Of a DNA stretch of 64,000 nucleotides, positions 26,318 through 35,072 are shown piece after piece (positions within the stretch are counted from its first letter, which is position 1; each line of letters starts with the position of its first letter). Under the pieces are notes generated by a model. It searched no databases. It was given only the letters and a program-made list of their open reading frames with translations, and had not been told where the DNA came from. This DNA is from Hymenobacter pini (GTDB taxonomy: Bacteria; Bacteroidota; Bacteroidia; Cytophagales; Hymenobacteraceae): contig NZ_JAIZZH010000001.1 of assembly GCF_020421205.1 (NCBI RefSeq), forward strand, positions 1,037,691 to 1,101,690, written 5' to 3'. Both the position numbers and the translations under genes were made by a program.

Positions 26318-28813
26318 TTACAGGCGGTAGCCCAGGGTAGCGGCAAACTGGCGCGGGGCAATGGGGTTCACGCTGTTGTCGTCGTGCACGTTGTAGCTAA
26401 GCTTGTTCAGCACGTTCGAGAGCTTCATGCGCAGGCTCAGCCGGTCGTAGGTGTAGCCCACGGAGGCATCGAGCTGGGTATAGGCGGGCAGCGGAATCAG
26501 GCGATAGTTGTCGTTCACTATGTTGCCGCGAGTGCTGCGGCCGGCTTGCCGCTCCCCAATGTACAGGGTGGTTACACCCAGGTTCAGCCCGTTCAGCACG
26601 CCCCCATCAAAGGTGTAAAACACGCTGACATTGGCCGTGTGGTTGGGGTTGTAGCGCAGCAGGCTGCCCACGGTGTACACGTTGCTCTTGGTGTAGGTGG
26701 TGCGGTTGTAGCTGTAGCCCGCAATCAGCGACCAGCCCTGCATGGGTTTGCTCTGCACATCCAGTTCCATGCCCTTGCTGGTTACCTCGCCGGCCAGCTC
26801 CTGCGCTGCTGGTATATTGATGTTATAATTAGGTGCGTCAGCAAGAATCGTTTGGGCTAGGTTGCTATTCACGATGCGGTAGCCCGTGAGATTGGCTGAA
26901 AGCAGGCCGTTAAATAGCTCGTACTTCACGCCCACTTCGTACTGGTCAATCAGAGAAGGTGGCAGAGCACCCCCGGTATTATCCGTGCCAGCGTTGGTGT
27001 TGAAAGAATTAGCGTAAGAGGCGAAAACCGACGTGGTTTTGATCGGCTGGTACACCAAACCTACCCGAGGCGAGAAGGCGTCGTCGTAGCGTTTGCTCAG
27101 GCTCAGGGAAGCGGGTTGTTTGGCGGTAGCGTAAGTATAGCGCTGGTTGCCAGTTTCCTGGTAGCTGTAGCGCACACCGGCCAACAGTTTCAGCTTCTCG
27201 GTAATTTCGATGAGGTCCTGCACATACACCCCAACCCGGCGGATAGGTGCATAGGTGCGGGTGTTGCGGGTGAAGTTTGGGACGGTGCTGTTCTCGGGGT
27301 AGCGGCTTGGCTCAAATACGTTAATGGAATCATACTTGACAATGGCGTTGTAAGCAATAGAGCGGGTGTTGTACTTATCGGCGTCCATGCCCACCAGCAC
27401 CGTGTGCTTCAGGAAGCCGGTGCGCGCCTTGCCCGTTACATCTAGCTGGCCCAGGAAGTAGTCCTCCTTCGCCTCGCTGGCCTGCAGGTTGCGCACTAGG
27501 TTGCCGTACAAGGCCGGGGTGCCGGTCATTATCTTGATGGGCTTGCCGCTCTTATCCACCCCGCTGTAAACGTCCACCGAGTCGCGGACACTGCTGGGGC
27601 GGGCGGCGGAACGCAGGTTGTTGCTGAAACCTTGGTAGGCAGCCACGCCGCGCACTTGCCAAGTATCGTTGAGGTGGTGCGTGAGCGTAGCCGTAGCCGA
27701 TTTCTGCTCCGTACCGATGTTGGCCCAGTCAGTGTTTAAGAAGCGGCCGCGCGGCACATCCGGAATGCGGTAGTTGATGGCACCTACCCCAAAATCAGGC
27801 GTGCGGTTGTCCTTCAGATAGTCGCCTTCCAGCAGGAAATCCGTCTTTTTACCAATCTTGAAGAGCAGGGAGGGGTTCACGTAAAACCGTTCCCCCTTCA
27901 CCTCGCTGCGGAAGCTGCGGCTATTTTCGTAGGTGGTGTTCACCCGAAAGGCTACATGCTCGCTGCCGTTTACGGCCCCGTACACGTCCAGCATGGGCTT
28001 GTAGAAGTCGTAGCTGCCCACGCGCAGGCCAATGGAGCCGCCCGACTCGAAGCGGGGCTTCTTGGTTACCAGATTCAGCACGCCCCCGGCGGCCACGTTG
28101 CCGTACAGGATGGCGTTGCTGCCTTTCAGCACCTCAAACCGCTCCAGGGAGCTGGTTTCGGGCAGAATGCTGTTGTTGTAGCGCACCCCATTCTTGAAGG
28201 TGTTGCTGCTGCCGAAGGTGAAGCCCCGACCCGAAATTTCCTCCTGGTAGCCGCCCGTGTTGCCGCTCACATACACGCCGCTCACGTTGGCCAGCACGTC
28301 GCTCACCCGTAGCACTTGTTGCTGCTCTAGTGTCTGGCGCTCTACGGTAAAGGTGCTCTGGGGCAGGTCGAGGGGGGCAATGGCTACTTTGCCCACGGCC
28401 ACGGGCCGCTCGTTGAGGCTGCGGCTGCCGGTTACGCGCACCTCGTTGAGCTGCTGCTGGGTTTGCTGCACGGTGAAAGCCGGCAGAATAGTAGTTTCGC
28501 CGGCTACAACGGTTGCGGCAGTTTCCTGCGTGCCGTAGCCCAGGCTGCTCACCACCAGCTGATACGTGCCCGCTGGAGCCGAGAGGCGGAAGCTGCCATC
28601 GGCGTTAGTAGTAGTACCGAACGACGTGCCCTTTAGCGCTACCATTACGCCTTCTACTGGTTGTCCTTTTTCATCCAGCACCCGGCCCGTCAGGCGGCCC
28701 CGCTGGGCCGTGTCGTCGCCGCCGTTGTGCAGCTTGCTAACAGTAGCGTTGGAAACGATGGGTGCGGTGGTTGTGAGAGAAAGGAGAAGCAGGAGAGGTA
28801 GCGGACGGGCCAT
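26318..28813 (-). CDS. TonB-dependent siderophore receptor
   Basis: An 831-residue outer-membrane protein. A signal peptide precedes a carboxypeptidase-D-like regulatory domain (about residues 38-115: RLTGRVLDEKGQPVEGVMVA). A plug follows (about 125-240; VLANVSGVYVSGNTGGYQEE, then SGRGFTFGSSNTFKNGVRYN and SLERFEVLKGSNAILYG). A 22-strand barrel ends in FAATLGYRL with terminal aromatic context. The plug pattern is that of FhuE/FpvA-type ferric-siderophore receptors. Two 19-bp direct repeats upstream may be an iron-responsive operator. It forms an iron-acquisition unit with the PepSY gene downstream. The exact siderophore cannot be read from the sequence. Confidence 0.95.
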   Translation of the reverse strand: MARPLPLLLLLSLTTTAPIVSNATVSKLHNGGDDTAQRGRLTGRVLDEKGQPVEGVMVALKGTSFGTTTNADGSFRLSAPAGTYQLVVSSLGYGTQETAATVVAGETTILPAFTVQQTQQQLNEVRVTGSRSLNERPVAVGKVAIAPLDLPQSTFTVERQTLEQQQVLRVSDVLANVSGVYVSGNTGGYQEEISGRGFTFGSSNTFKNGVRYNNSILPETSSLERFEVLKGSNAILYGNVAAGGVLNLVTKKPRFESGGSIGLRVGSYDFYKPMLDVYGAVNGSEHVAFRVNTTYENSRSFRSEVKGERFYVNPSLLFKIGKKTDFLLEGDYLKDNRTPDFGVGAINYRIPDVPRGRFLNTDWANIGTEQKSATATLTHHLNDTWQVRGVAAYQGFSNNLRSAARPSSVRDSVDVYSGVDKSGKPIKIMTGTPALYGNLVRNLQASEAKEDYFLGQLDVTGKARTGFLKHTVLVGMDADKYNTRSIAYNAIVKYDSINVFEPSRYPENSTVPNFTRNTRTYAPIRRVGVYVQDLIEITEKLKLLAGVRYSYQETGNQRYTYATAKQPASLSLSKRYDDAFSPRVGLVYQPIKTTSVFASYANSFNTNAGTDNTGGALPPSLIDQYEVGVKYELFNGLLSANLTGYRIVNSNLAQTILADAPNYNINIPAAQELAGEVTSKGMELDVQSKPMQGWSLIAGYSYNRTTYTKSNVYTVGSLLRYNPNHTANVSVFYTFDGGVLNGLNLGVTTLYIGERQAGRSTRGNIVNDNYRLIPLPAYTQLDASVGYTYDRLSLRMKLSNVLNKLSYNVHDDNSVNPIAPRQFAATLGYRL

Positions 28814-28830
28814 CAGAGCGGAGAAGCTTG

Positions 28831-28886
28831 TTTAGATTGATTTAAAACAATGCAAAGCTCGGCTCTATTTAGATAGATTCAAAACA
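28831..28886 (-). promoter_or_regulatory. Candidate metal-responsive operator: two 19-bp direct repeats
   Basis: TTTAGATTGATTTAAAACA (28831-28849) and TTTAGATAGATTCAAAACA (28868-28886) match at 17 of 19 positions, with a 37-bp period. Each is itself an imperfect palindrome (TTTAGATT/GATTTAAA). Their place 18-75 bp before the receptor ATG suits a Fur- or DtxR-type repressor site; the regulator is not identified. Confidence 0.5.
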
Positions 28887-28994
28887 GTAGCTTAGAAAAA
28901 ATCTATATAGTGAATTTGAGCTTTGATTACTAGGGAGTTACAGACTCGTATTGGTATGTGAATGTCAGTGTCAACTCGGAATCATAGGCATAAA

Positions 28995-29038
28995 ACAAAC
29001 TGCCCGACCCCGCGCACTGGCGGAGTCGGGCAGTTTGT
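28995..29038 (-). terminator. Terminator of katG
   Basis: A 19-bp stem with one mismatch: ACAAACTGCCCGACCCCGC against GCGGAGTCGGGCAGTTTGT. A T-rich tail (TTTTATG) follows on the minus strand. Confidence 0.88.
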
Positions 29039-29060
29039 AACGGAGGAGGAGTAGGGCTGC

Positions 29061-31355
29061 TTAGCTCTTCACATCGTAGCGGTCCAGCATCATCACTTTG
29101 TCCCAGGCTTTCACGAAAGCCTGCACAAAGCGCTTATGCCCGTCGGCACCGGCGTACACCTCGGCCACAGCCCGCAGCTGGTTGTTCGAGCCGAACACGA
29201 GGTCGGCGCGGGTGGCGGTGAAGCGTTTCTGGCCGGTTTTCCGGTCGTTGAGGCTCATGACGTAGCCGTGCGGGTCCACCTTCTTCCACTCGAAATCGGT
29301 GCTGGTAAGCACGGTGAAGAAGTCGTTGGTGAGCACGCCCACGCGGTCGGTGAAGATGCCGTGGTCGGAGCCGTCGTAGTTGGCATTCATGGCGCGCAGG
29401 CCGCCGGTCAGGGCTACCCACTCGGGGGCGGTGAGGCTGAGCAGCTGGGCTTTGTCGAGGAACAGCTCCTCGGGAGCCACTTTCGGCGCAAGCTGGCTAA
29501 AATCCGCGTCGAGGTAGTTGCGGAAGCCGTCGGCCACGGGCTTGAGCCAGGTGAACATTTCCACGTCGGTCAGCTCCTGAGTGGTGTCGCGGCGGCCGGG
29601 GGTAAAGGGTACCTCGGTGGGCACGCCGGCATCGGCGGCGGCTTTTTCCAGGGCCGCGCAGCCGCCCAGCACGATGAGGTCGGCCAGCGAGACTTTCTTA
29701 CCGCCGGCCTGCTCGTTGAACTGCTGCTGCACCGAGCGCAGCTTCTCAATGACGGGCACCGTGCGGCGGTTTACTTCCCAGTCTTTCTGCGGGGCCAGGG
29801 CCAGGCGCCCGCCGTTGGCGCCGCCGCGCTTGTCGCTGTGGCGGTGCGTGACGGCGGCCGAGAAGGCGGTGAAGACCAGATCCGAATTCGACACGCCCAG
29901 GGCCAGAATGTCTTTTTTCAGTGCTTCCACGTCGGCCGCGTCGATAACAGTGTAATCGGCGGCGGGGATGGGATCCTGCCAGAGCAGGTCGTCTTCCACG
30001 CGCTTTTCGGGGCCGAGGTACCGCTCCCGGGGGCCCATGTCGCGGTGGGTGAGCTTGTACCAGGCTTTGGAGAAGGCCTGGGTGAAGGCGTCGAAGTCAT
30101 TGAGAAACTTCTCGCACACCTTGCGGTACTCGGGGTCTTCCTTCAGCGCCAGGTCGGTGGTCATCATCATCAGCGCGTGGGTTTTGCCGGGAATGTGTGC
30201 GTCGGGCGTGCGCGGGGCGTTGTCGTCCACGGGCGTCCATTGCAGGGCGCCGGCGGGGCTGCGCGTCTGCTTCCACTCGTGGTTGAAGAGGTTTTCGAGG
30301 TAGCTGTTGTCCCACTGCGTCGGGTTCTGAGTCCAGCTACCCTCGATGCCGTTGGTCATCGTGTGTTCGGCGTTGCCCGAGCCCACGGGGTTGTGCCAGC
30401 CCAGGCCCATCTGCTCCATCGGCGCAATTTCGGGCGGCATCCCGATTTTGGCGGAGGGCACCATGCCGTGGCTTTTGCCGAAGGCGTGGCCGCCGGCAAT
30501 CAGGGCCACGGTTTCCTCGTCGTTCATAGCCATGCGGGTGAAGGCCACCCGAATGTCGCGGGCCGAGCCCATGATGTCGCCATCGGCGTAGGGGCCTTCG
30601 GGGTTCACGTAGATGAGGGCTTGGTGCGAGGCGGCCAGCGGGTTTTCCAGGTCGTAGTCGGCGTCGCCGTTGCGGCCGCGCCAGCGCTTGTCCCGGTTCA
30701 CCATCTTGTCGGGGGCCTCGGCGGTGCGCAGGTCATGGATTACCTCCGGGCCCCAATACGTCGAATTATCGGCCTCCCAAGCGTCCTCGCGGCCCCCGGC
30801 GAAGCCGTAGGTGGGGAAGCCCATGATTTCGAGGGCGCAGTTACCGGTCAGCACGATGAGGTCGGCCCAGGAGAGGGAGCTGCCGTACTTCTGCTTGATG
30901 GGCCACAACAGGCGCCGCGACTTGTCCACGTTGCCGTTGTCCCACCAGCTTTCGATGGGGGCGAAGCGCTGCATGGCCTGCCCCGCGCCGCCGCGGCCAT
31001 CGGCAATGCGGTAGGTGCCGGCCGAGTGCCAGGCCATCCGGATCATCTGCGGGCCGTAGTTGCCGTAGTCCGAAGGCCACCAGTCCACCGAAGTGGTCAG
31101 GAAGGCCTTGATTTCCTGCTTCAGCGCCTCGTAATCCAGGCTGTTGAAGGCGGCGGCGTAGTCGAAGTCCGGGCCGAGCGGGTTGGCCTGCGGGCTGTTC
31201 TGGTTGAGCACCTCCGTGCGCAGCCGGTTGGGGTACCAGTCCGACAGTGTGGGTGGGGTGCCTTCTGCCCCGCCGATCCGGTCGCCGCCGAAAGGGCACT
31301 TACCGAGCATCTCGAAGCTACTGGTGTCAGTTTTGTCGTGGTTGATGTGCAGCAT
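29061..31355 (-). CDS. katG: Catalase-peroxidase KatG
   Basis: A 764-residue bifunctional haem enzyme that removes H2O2 by catalase and peroxidase reactions. Distal Arg106, Trp109 and His110 stand in [12 protein letters not shown]. Tyr249 ([15 protein letters not shown]) and Met275 complete the Trp-Tyr-Met adduct needed for catalase activity; the Tyr-Met spacing of 26 equals that of M. tuberculosis KatG. Proximal His290 lies in [12 protein letters not shown]. The C-terminal haem-free domain is complete. There is no signal peptide. It starts [10 protein letters not shown], and the preceding intergenic DNA shows no clear OxyR-type site. Single-gene unit with its own terminator. Confidence 0.98.
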   Translation of the reverse strand: MLHINHDKTDTSSFEMLGKCPFGGDRIGGAEGTPPTLSDWYPNRLRTEVLNQNSPQANPLGPDFDYAAAFNSLDYEALKQEIKAFLTTSVDWWPSDYGNYGPQMIRMAWHSAGTYRIADGRGGAGQAMQRFAPIESWWDNGNVDKSRRLLWPIKQKYGSSLSWADLIVLTGNCALEIMGFPTYGFAGGREDAWEADNSTYWGPEVIHDLRTAEAPDKMVNRDKRWRGRNGDADYDLENPLAASHQALIYVNPEGPYADGDIMGSARDIRVAFTRMAMNDEETVALIAGGHAFGKSHGMVPSAKIGMPPEIAPMEQMGLGWHNPVGSGNAEHTMTNGIEGSWTQNPTQWDNSYLENLFNHEWKQTRSPAGALQWTPVDDNAPRTPDAHIPGKTHALMMMTTDLALKEDPEYRKVCEKFLNDFDAFTQAFSKAWYKLTHRDMGPRERYLGPEKRVEDDLLWQDPIPAADYTVIDAADVEALKKDILALGVSNSDLVFTAFSAAVTHRHSDKRGGANGGRLALAPQKDWEVNRRTVPVIEKLRSVQQQFNEQAGGKKVSLADLIVLGGCAALEKAAADAGVPTEVPFTPGRRDTTQELTDVEMFTWLKPVADGFRNYLDADFSQLAPKVAPEELFLDKAQLLSLTAPEWVALTGGLRAMNANYDGSDHGIFTDRVGVLTNDFFTVLTSTDFEWKKVDPHGYVMSLNDRKTGQKRFTATRADLVFGSNNQLRAVAEVYAGADGHKRFVQAFVKAWDKVMMLDRYDVKS

Positions 31356-31664
31356 AGCAGGGGAGCGTATTGAGGGTAAAAGGAAAGCAGCGCGAACGGC
31401 CTAACGTAAAGCCTTGAGTATGAAGAAAAGATGGATTCGGGTTTGCGGAAACAGGCCAAGCGGCTCAACTGTACGCGAATTGTTCAGCTTCGGGGGTACA
31501 TCATTCATACATAATTCGGGCATTGTTGAGCTCCACTCTTCTGCCTGAAAGCCCGCTGCTGCGTTTGCTCAGCATAAAGGATTGAATGCAACTGGGCTAT
31601 AAGAAAAAAAGCCCCGGCTCAGCGGCCGGGGCGTTATAAGGGCGAATTAAAATACGTTAACTAC
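31356..31664. other. Intergenic region between katG and the LLM oxidoreductase gene
   Basis: 309 nt. It should contain the katG promoter, but no TAnnTTTG box is evident. The terminator of the LLM gene occupies the right part. Confidence 0.5.
31611..31632 (-). terminator. Terminator of the LLM oxidoreductase gene
   Basis: GCCCCGG-ctcagcgg-CCGGGGC, followed on the minus strand by TTTTTTTCTT. Confidence 0.88.
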
Positions 31665-32732
31665 TCACACAAACCGGGCCGCCGTGACGGCCGGCGCGGC
31701 TTGCTGAGGCAGGGCAAAGGCATCGGCCAGCAGCTCGTAGGAGCGCAGCCGGTCGTCGTAGTCGTGGGTGATGGTTACAGCTACTACTTCATCCACCCCG
31801 TAGGAAGCGGCCAGGGCTTCCAGCTCAGCCTTCACTTTATCGGGCGTGCCGCTTACAATGCGGGTGTGGTGGTACGCCAGCCGGGCCTGCAAATCGGCCG
31901 AGAGGTGGCGGACGTTCACCGTTTCAACGGCTTCGATGGGTGTGAACTGGCCGGTTTCCAGCTTCAGCATCTGCAGGGCCAGGTTATCAGCCAGGGCTTG
32001 GGCGTGGGCCGTGGTATCGGCGCATACCACAAAGGTGGCTACGTTGGCCTGGGGTGCCGCCAGTTCGGGCGAGGGCCGGAACCGCTCCCGGTAGGTCTGC
32101 ACCATGCGGGGGCCACCGTTGGGGTTGATGAAGTGGGCGAAGCTGAACGCCGCGCCCACGTGGGCCGCAAACAGCCCGCTCTGCCCGCTGGAGCTTAGCA
32201 GCCACATTTCCGGCACCGCATCCACAAACGGAGCGGCTTTCACTTTGGCGTGGATAGTGTCCTCCACCACTTCGTCGCGCAGAAAAGCCCGCAGGTCCAT
32301 GAGCTGCTCGGCAAAATCCTCGTCGCGGAAGGCGTTGTGGGGGTTCAGGGCGTGGGCCGTAATCCGGTCGGTGCCGGGGGCCCGGCCAATGCCCAAGTCG
32401 ATGCGGCCGGGGTAAAGGGCCTCCAGCAGCCGGAAGTTTTCGGCCACTTTCAGGGCCGAGTAGTGGGGCAGCATCACCCCACCCGAACCCAGCCGGATGC
32501 GCTGGGTTTCGGCCCCCAGCCGGGCCAGCAGCACTTCCGGCGAAGAGCCAGCCAGCGTGCGGGTGTTATGGTGCTCTGATACCCAGAAGCGGGTAAAGCC
32601 CATTCGGTCCGTCAGGCGGGCCAGCTCCAGGGTGTGCTGCAGCGCCTGTTGCGGCGTGCGCCCCAGCGGCACCGGCGACTGGTCGAGCACGCTGAGTTGT
32701 ATAGTCGGGGAAGTGGAGTCAGTGGAATTCAT
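31665..32732 (-). CDS. LLM-class flavin-dependent oxidoreductase (luciferase-like, MsnO8 type)
   Basis: A 355-residue TIM-barrel monooxygenase-family protein. LSVLDQSPVPLGRTPQQAL, GFTRFWVSEHHNTRTLAGSS, LGSGGVMLPHYSALKVAENF and DLGIGRAPGTDR are the standard signatures of the bacterial-luciferase-like group with FMN. SGTPDKVKAELEALAASYGV near the C-terminus is also typical. Enzymes of this group use reduced flavin from a partner reductase to oxygenate small molecules; the substrate is unknown. It lies upstream of katG on the same strand but is separated by a terminator. Confidence 0.93.
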   Translation of the reverse strand: MNSTDSTSPTIQLSVLDQSPVPLGRTPQQALQHTLELARLTDRMGFTRFWVSEHHNTRTLAGSSPEVLLARLGAETQRIRLGSGGVMLPHYSALKVAENFRLLEALYPGRIDLGIGRAPGTDRITAHALNPHNAFRDEDFAEQLMDLRAFLRDEVVEDTIHAKVKAAPFVDAVPEMWLLSSSGQSGLFAAHVGAAFSFAHFINPNGGPRMVQTYRERFRPSPELAAPQANVATFVVCADTTAHAQALADNLALQMLKLETGQFTPIEAVETVNVRHLSADLQARLAYHHTRIVSGTPDKVKAELEALAASYGVDEVVAVTITHDYDDRLRSYELLADAFALPQQAAPAVTAARFV

Positions 32733-32799
32733 AGCTGCTATAACCGCCGGGCCGGCGGGTTAGTTTACAGCCAGTCTGGCATGCCTACCGGGCCGCCGG

Positions 32800-33447
32800 T
32801 TATTCCGCTTGTTCCAGCGCGGCTATGTTCGGCTCCGGGGCGTTGAGCAAAGCCAGGTGGCGGGTAATTTTCTCCACGGGCCAATGCCACCATGCCAGCT
32901 TTTCCAGGCGGGCAATGGTAGGCTCATCAAAGCGGTACCGCACCACTTGTGCGGGGTTGCCGGCCACTACGGCATACGCCGGCACATTCCGCGTTACCAC
33001 GGCTTTGGTAGCTACTATGGCCCCGTTGCCGATGTGCACGCCCGGCATGATGGTAGCCTCGTGCCCAATCCAGACGTCGTGGCCCACCACGGTGTCGCCC
33101 TTGGAGGGGTATTTTTCCGCCACAGTTTGCCCCTGCATAGCTGCTTCCCAACCACCCCCGAAAATAGCAAACGGGAAGGTGGTAACCGGTGCCGTTTCGT
33201 GGTTGCCGCCGTTCATAATAAACTTCACCCCCGAGGCCAACGCGCAAAAATTGCCGATAATCAGCCGGTCGCCGATGAAATCGAAGTGGTAGAGTACGTT
33301 TCGCTCGAAGTTAGCCGGGTCGTCGAGGTCATCATAATAGGTATAGTCGCCCACCAGAATAGTGGGGCGGGTTACCAGGTTTTTGAGGAACACCAGCTTG
33401 CGGTGGTGGGGCAGGGGATGCAGGGTAGCCGGGTCGGGACCAGTCAT
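32800..33447 (-). CDS. Vat/CatB-type hexapeptide O-acetyltransferase
   Basis: A 215-residue left-handed beta-helix acetyltransferase of the xenobiotic (CatB/Vat) family. IGNFCALASGVKFIMNGGNH places the probable catalytic His83, equivalent to His82 of streptogramin acetyltransferase Vat(D). TTFPFAIFGG follows, and hexapeptide turns include VGHDVWIGHEATIMPGVHIG and GAIVATKAVVTRNVPAYAVV. It transfers acetyl from acetyl-CoA to a hydroxyl group. True Vat enzymes inactivate streptogramin A, but many chromosomal members have no proven drug substrate, so resistance should not be assumed. Ends 67 nt upstream of the LLM gene on the same strand. Confidence 0.93.
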   Translation of the reverse strand: MTGPDPATLHPLPHHRKLVFLKNLVTRPTILVGDYTYYDDLDDPANFERNVLYHFDFIGDRLIIGNFCALASGVKFIMNGGNHETAPVTTFPFAIFGGGWEAAMQGQTVAEKYPSKGDTVVGHDVWIGHEATIMPGVHIGNGAIVATKAVVTRNVPAYAVVAGNPAQVVRYRFDEPTIARLEKLAWWHWPVEKITRHLALLNAPEPNIAALEQAE

Positions 33448-33498
33448 GAGTAGCAGGGTAAGGTCCTAAAAGTAGGCGGTTTTCCCTGGCCCGCAGTG

Positions 33499-33506
33499 TA
33501 CCTTCG
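33499..33506 (+). promoter_or_regulatory. -7 box immediately before the TauE/SafE ATG
   Basis: TACCTTCG matches the box seen before gap (59596). Only 6 nt separate it from the ATG at 33513, so the transcript would be leaderless or nearly so. The -33 element is weak. Confidence 0.5.
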
Positions 33507-33512
33507 CGGCCT

Positions 33513-34283
33513 ATGATTTCTGTGATTACCCTGGCCCTGCTGTGCGGCGCGGCCTTTCTGGCTGGTTTAGTAGATGCCATTGTGGGCGGCGGCGGCCTCA
33601 TTCAGCTGCCCGCCATGTTGCTGCTCTTGAAAGGCACTCCCACACCTACCATCCTGGGGACCGGCAAAGTATCCTCGTTGATGGGCACGGCAGCGGCGCT
33701 GCGGCGCTACGCCGGGCAGGTGCCCATCCGGTGGCGGGCGGTAGGCACGGCGGCGGTAGTAGCGGGTACGTTTTCGTTTCTGGGGGCGCGGGTGGTCAGC
33801 CAACTGCCGCAGGAACTGCTGCCCAAGCTGGTGCTGGGGCTGCTGGTGGTAATTGCCATCTACACCTTCTGGCGCAAGGATTTTGGCTCCCTGCACGCCC
33901 CCAAGCTGCCACCCCAGCGCGAGCCGCTCTACGGCGCGCTGGTAGGTATGACTATCGGGTTTTATGACGGGTTTTTCGGCCCCGGCACGGGCTCCTTTCT
34001 GCTGTTTGCCTTCGTGGGGCTGTTTGGCTACGACTTCATTACGTCCTCGGCCTCGGCTAAGCTGGTAAACGTGGCTACCAACCTAGCGGCGCTGGCCTAT
34101 TTCGCCTACACCGGCCAGATTCTGTGGGCGGTGGCGGTACCCATGGCCATCAGCAACATTGTTGGCTCCACGCTGGGGGCGCACCTGGCCCTGCGCCACG
34201 GTACCGGCTTCGTGCGGGGGCTGTTTCTGGTGGTAGTCAGTGCCTTTATCCTGAAGCTGGGCTGGCAGATGGTAACTTCCTGA
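33513..34283 (+). CDS. TSUP family permease (sulfite exporter TauE/SafE-like)
   Basis: A 256-residue membrane protein with eight hydrophobic segments in two repeats. The paired signatures FLAGLVDAIVGGGGLIQLPA near the start and IGFYDGFFGPGTGSFLLFAF in the second half define the TSUP family. LLLLKGTPTPTILGTGK and SASAKLVNVATNLAALAYF are also normal. Members move sulfite, sulfonates or organic anions; no sulfur genes are nearby, so the substrate is open. It has a promoter-like box directly before the ATG. It is followed by a very long perfect hairpin shared with the convergent small secreted protein gene. Confidence 0.93.
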   Translation: MISVITLALLCGAAFLAGLVDAIVGGGGLIQLPAMLLLLKGTPTPTILGTGKVSSLMGTAAALRRYAGQVPIRWRAVGTAAVVAGTFSFLGARVVSQLPQELLPKLVLGLLVVIAIYTFWRKDFGSLHAPKLPPQREPLYGALVGMTIGFYDGFFGPGTGSFLLFAFVGLFGYDFITSSASAKLVNVATNLAALAYFAYTGQILWAVAVPMAISNIVGSTLGAHLALRHGTGFVRGLFLVVVSAFILKLGWQMVTS

Positions 34284-34295
34284 ATGCAGAAACTC

Positions 34296-34365
34296 GGCTC
34301 ATCTTTCAAACAGACAGCCCCTGACGATATTTCTCGTCAGGGGCTGTCTGTTTGAAAGATGAGCC
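34296..34365. terminator. Perfect 32-bp stem hairpin between convergent genes
   Basis: The arms 34296-34327 and 34334-34365 are exact reverse complements with a 6-nt loop (TATTTC). The inner core CAGCCCCTGACGA resembles a normal terminator stem, but the arm continues outward and there is no T-run on either side. It probably ends transcription of both flanking genes, or is a mobile palindrome. Confidence 0.8.
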
Positions 34366-34381
34366 TTCTGGTTCGGTGACG

Positions 34382-34852
34382 CTATTCCTCGTAGCGGTTG
34401 GGCAGGCCGGGAGCGGCAGTGCCCTGGGCGCCTTGCGTATTCGGAACACCCATTTTTTCTTCCCGCTTCCGCTGGTACTTGTCAAACTGGGCCGGCGTCA
34501 GGGTTTCTTTGAGCATTTCGAGGCGCGACTGCCCGATGTCGTCCACCACGGCGCCCATTTTGCGCACGTCCTGGCGGTAGGTTTGGCGGGCAGTTTCCAC
34601 GCCCCGCACGCTAATCAGGTTGATTTGGCGCACCTTCTCGATTTGCTGTGGGTTCAGTCCCAAGGCCTTCTGCATATTGTCTGTAAGAGCATTGGCCCGA
34701 GCCGCAATTTGCTGCTCATTGAGGACGGGTGCCGCCGGACGGCTGGCAGATGCGGCCGGCTTGCCGGCAGGTTTGGGGCGAGGGGCCGTTTGGGCTAGCG
34801 CCGCAGGAGCCGCAGTCAGAGCTAGTAGAGCCGCTAGCAGAGAAATCTTCAT
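34382..34852 (-). CDS. Small exported protein, Spy/LTXXQ-like
   Basis: A 156-residue protein with a signal peptide (MKISLLAALLALTAAPAALA) and a Pro/Ala/Lys linker. Its helical core includes NALTDNMQKALGLNPQQIEK and RLEMLKETLTPAQFDKYQRK. The LTPAQFDKYQ ending resembles the LTxxQ pattern of Spy/CpxP-type periplasmic chaperones and of Bacteroidota DUF4890-like proteins. It may protect envelope proteins under stress. This resemblance is limited to short motifs, so the function is tentative. Convergent to the permease gene across the long hairpin. Confidence 0.8.
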   Translation of the reverse strand: MKISLLAALLALTAAPAALAQTAPRPKPAGKPAASASRPAAPVLNEQQIAARANALTDNMQKALGLNPQQIEKVRQINLISVRGVETARQTYRQDVRKMGAVVDDIGQSRLEMLKETLTPAQFDKYQRKREEKMGVPNTQGAQGTAAPGLPNRYEE

Positions 34853-35072
34853 AGGAAAAGCAACAAAAACGAACCCGGCGACAATTGCCGGGGTGGGTTT
34901 GCAACAGTAAAGATGGTGCCAGTTTTTGGGAAACGGACTGTCACAACGCCGGAACAGGCAGTTCTATTCCCCGGTAAGCAGAAAAATATTCGTTAGGCCG
35001 GATATATACGGCGTAACCTTTCAGCGGGCATTCCCTTACAACACTGCATTCCTCCCCCTAATCCTTCTTGGT

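Noticed and set aside
29136..31373. 745-codon open frame antisense to katG
   Set aside because: Long antisense frames are common in GC-rich genes because stop codons are rare there. This one has no domain, signal or conservation feature and covers an intact katG.
32800..33447. Streptogramin resistance gene
   Set aside because: It belongs to the Vat/CatB family, but many chromosomal members have no drug role, so only the acetyltransferase family is claimed.
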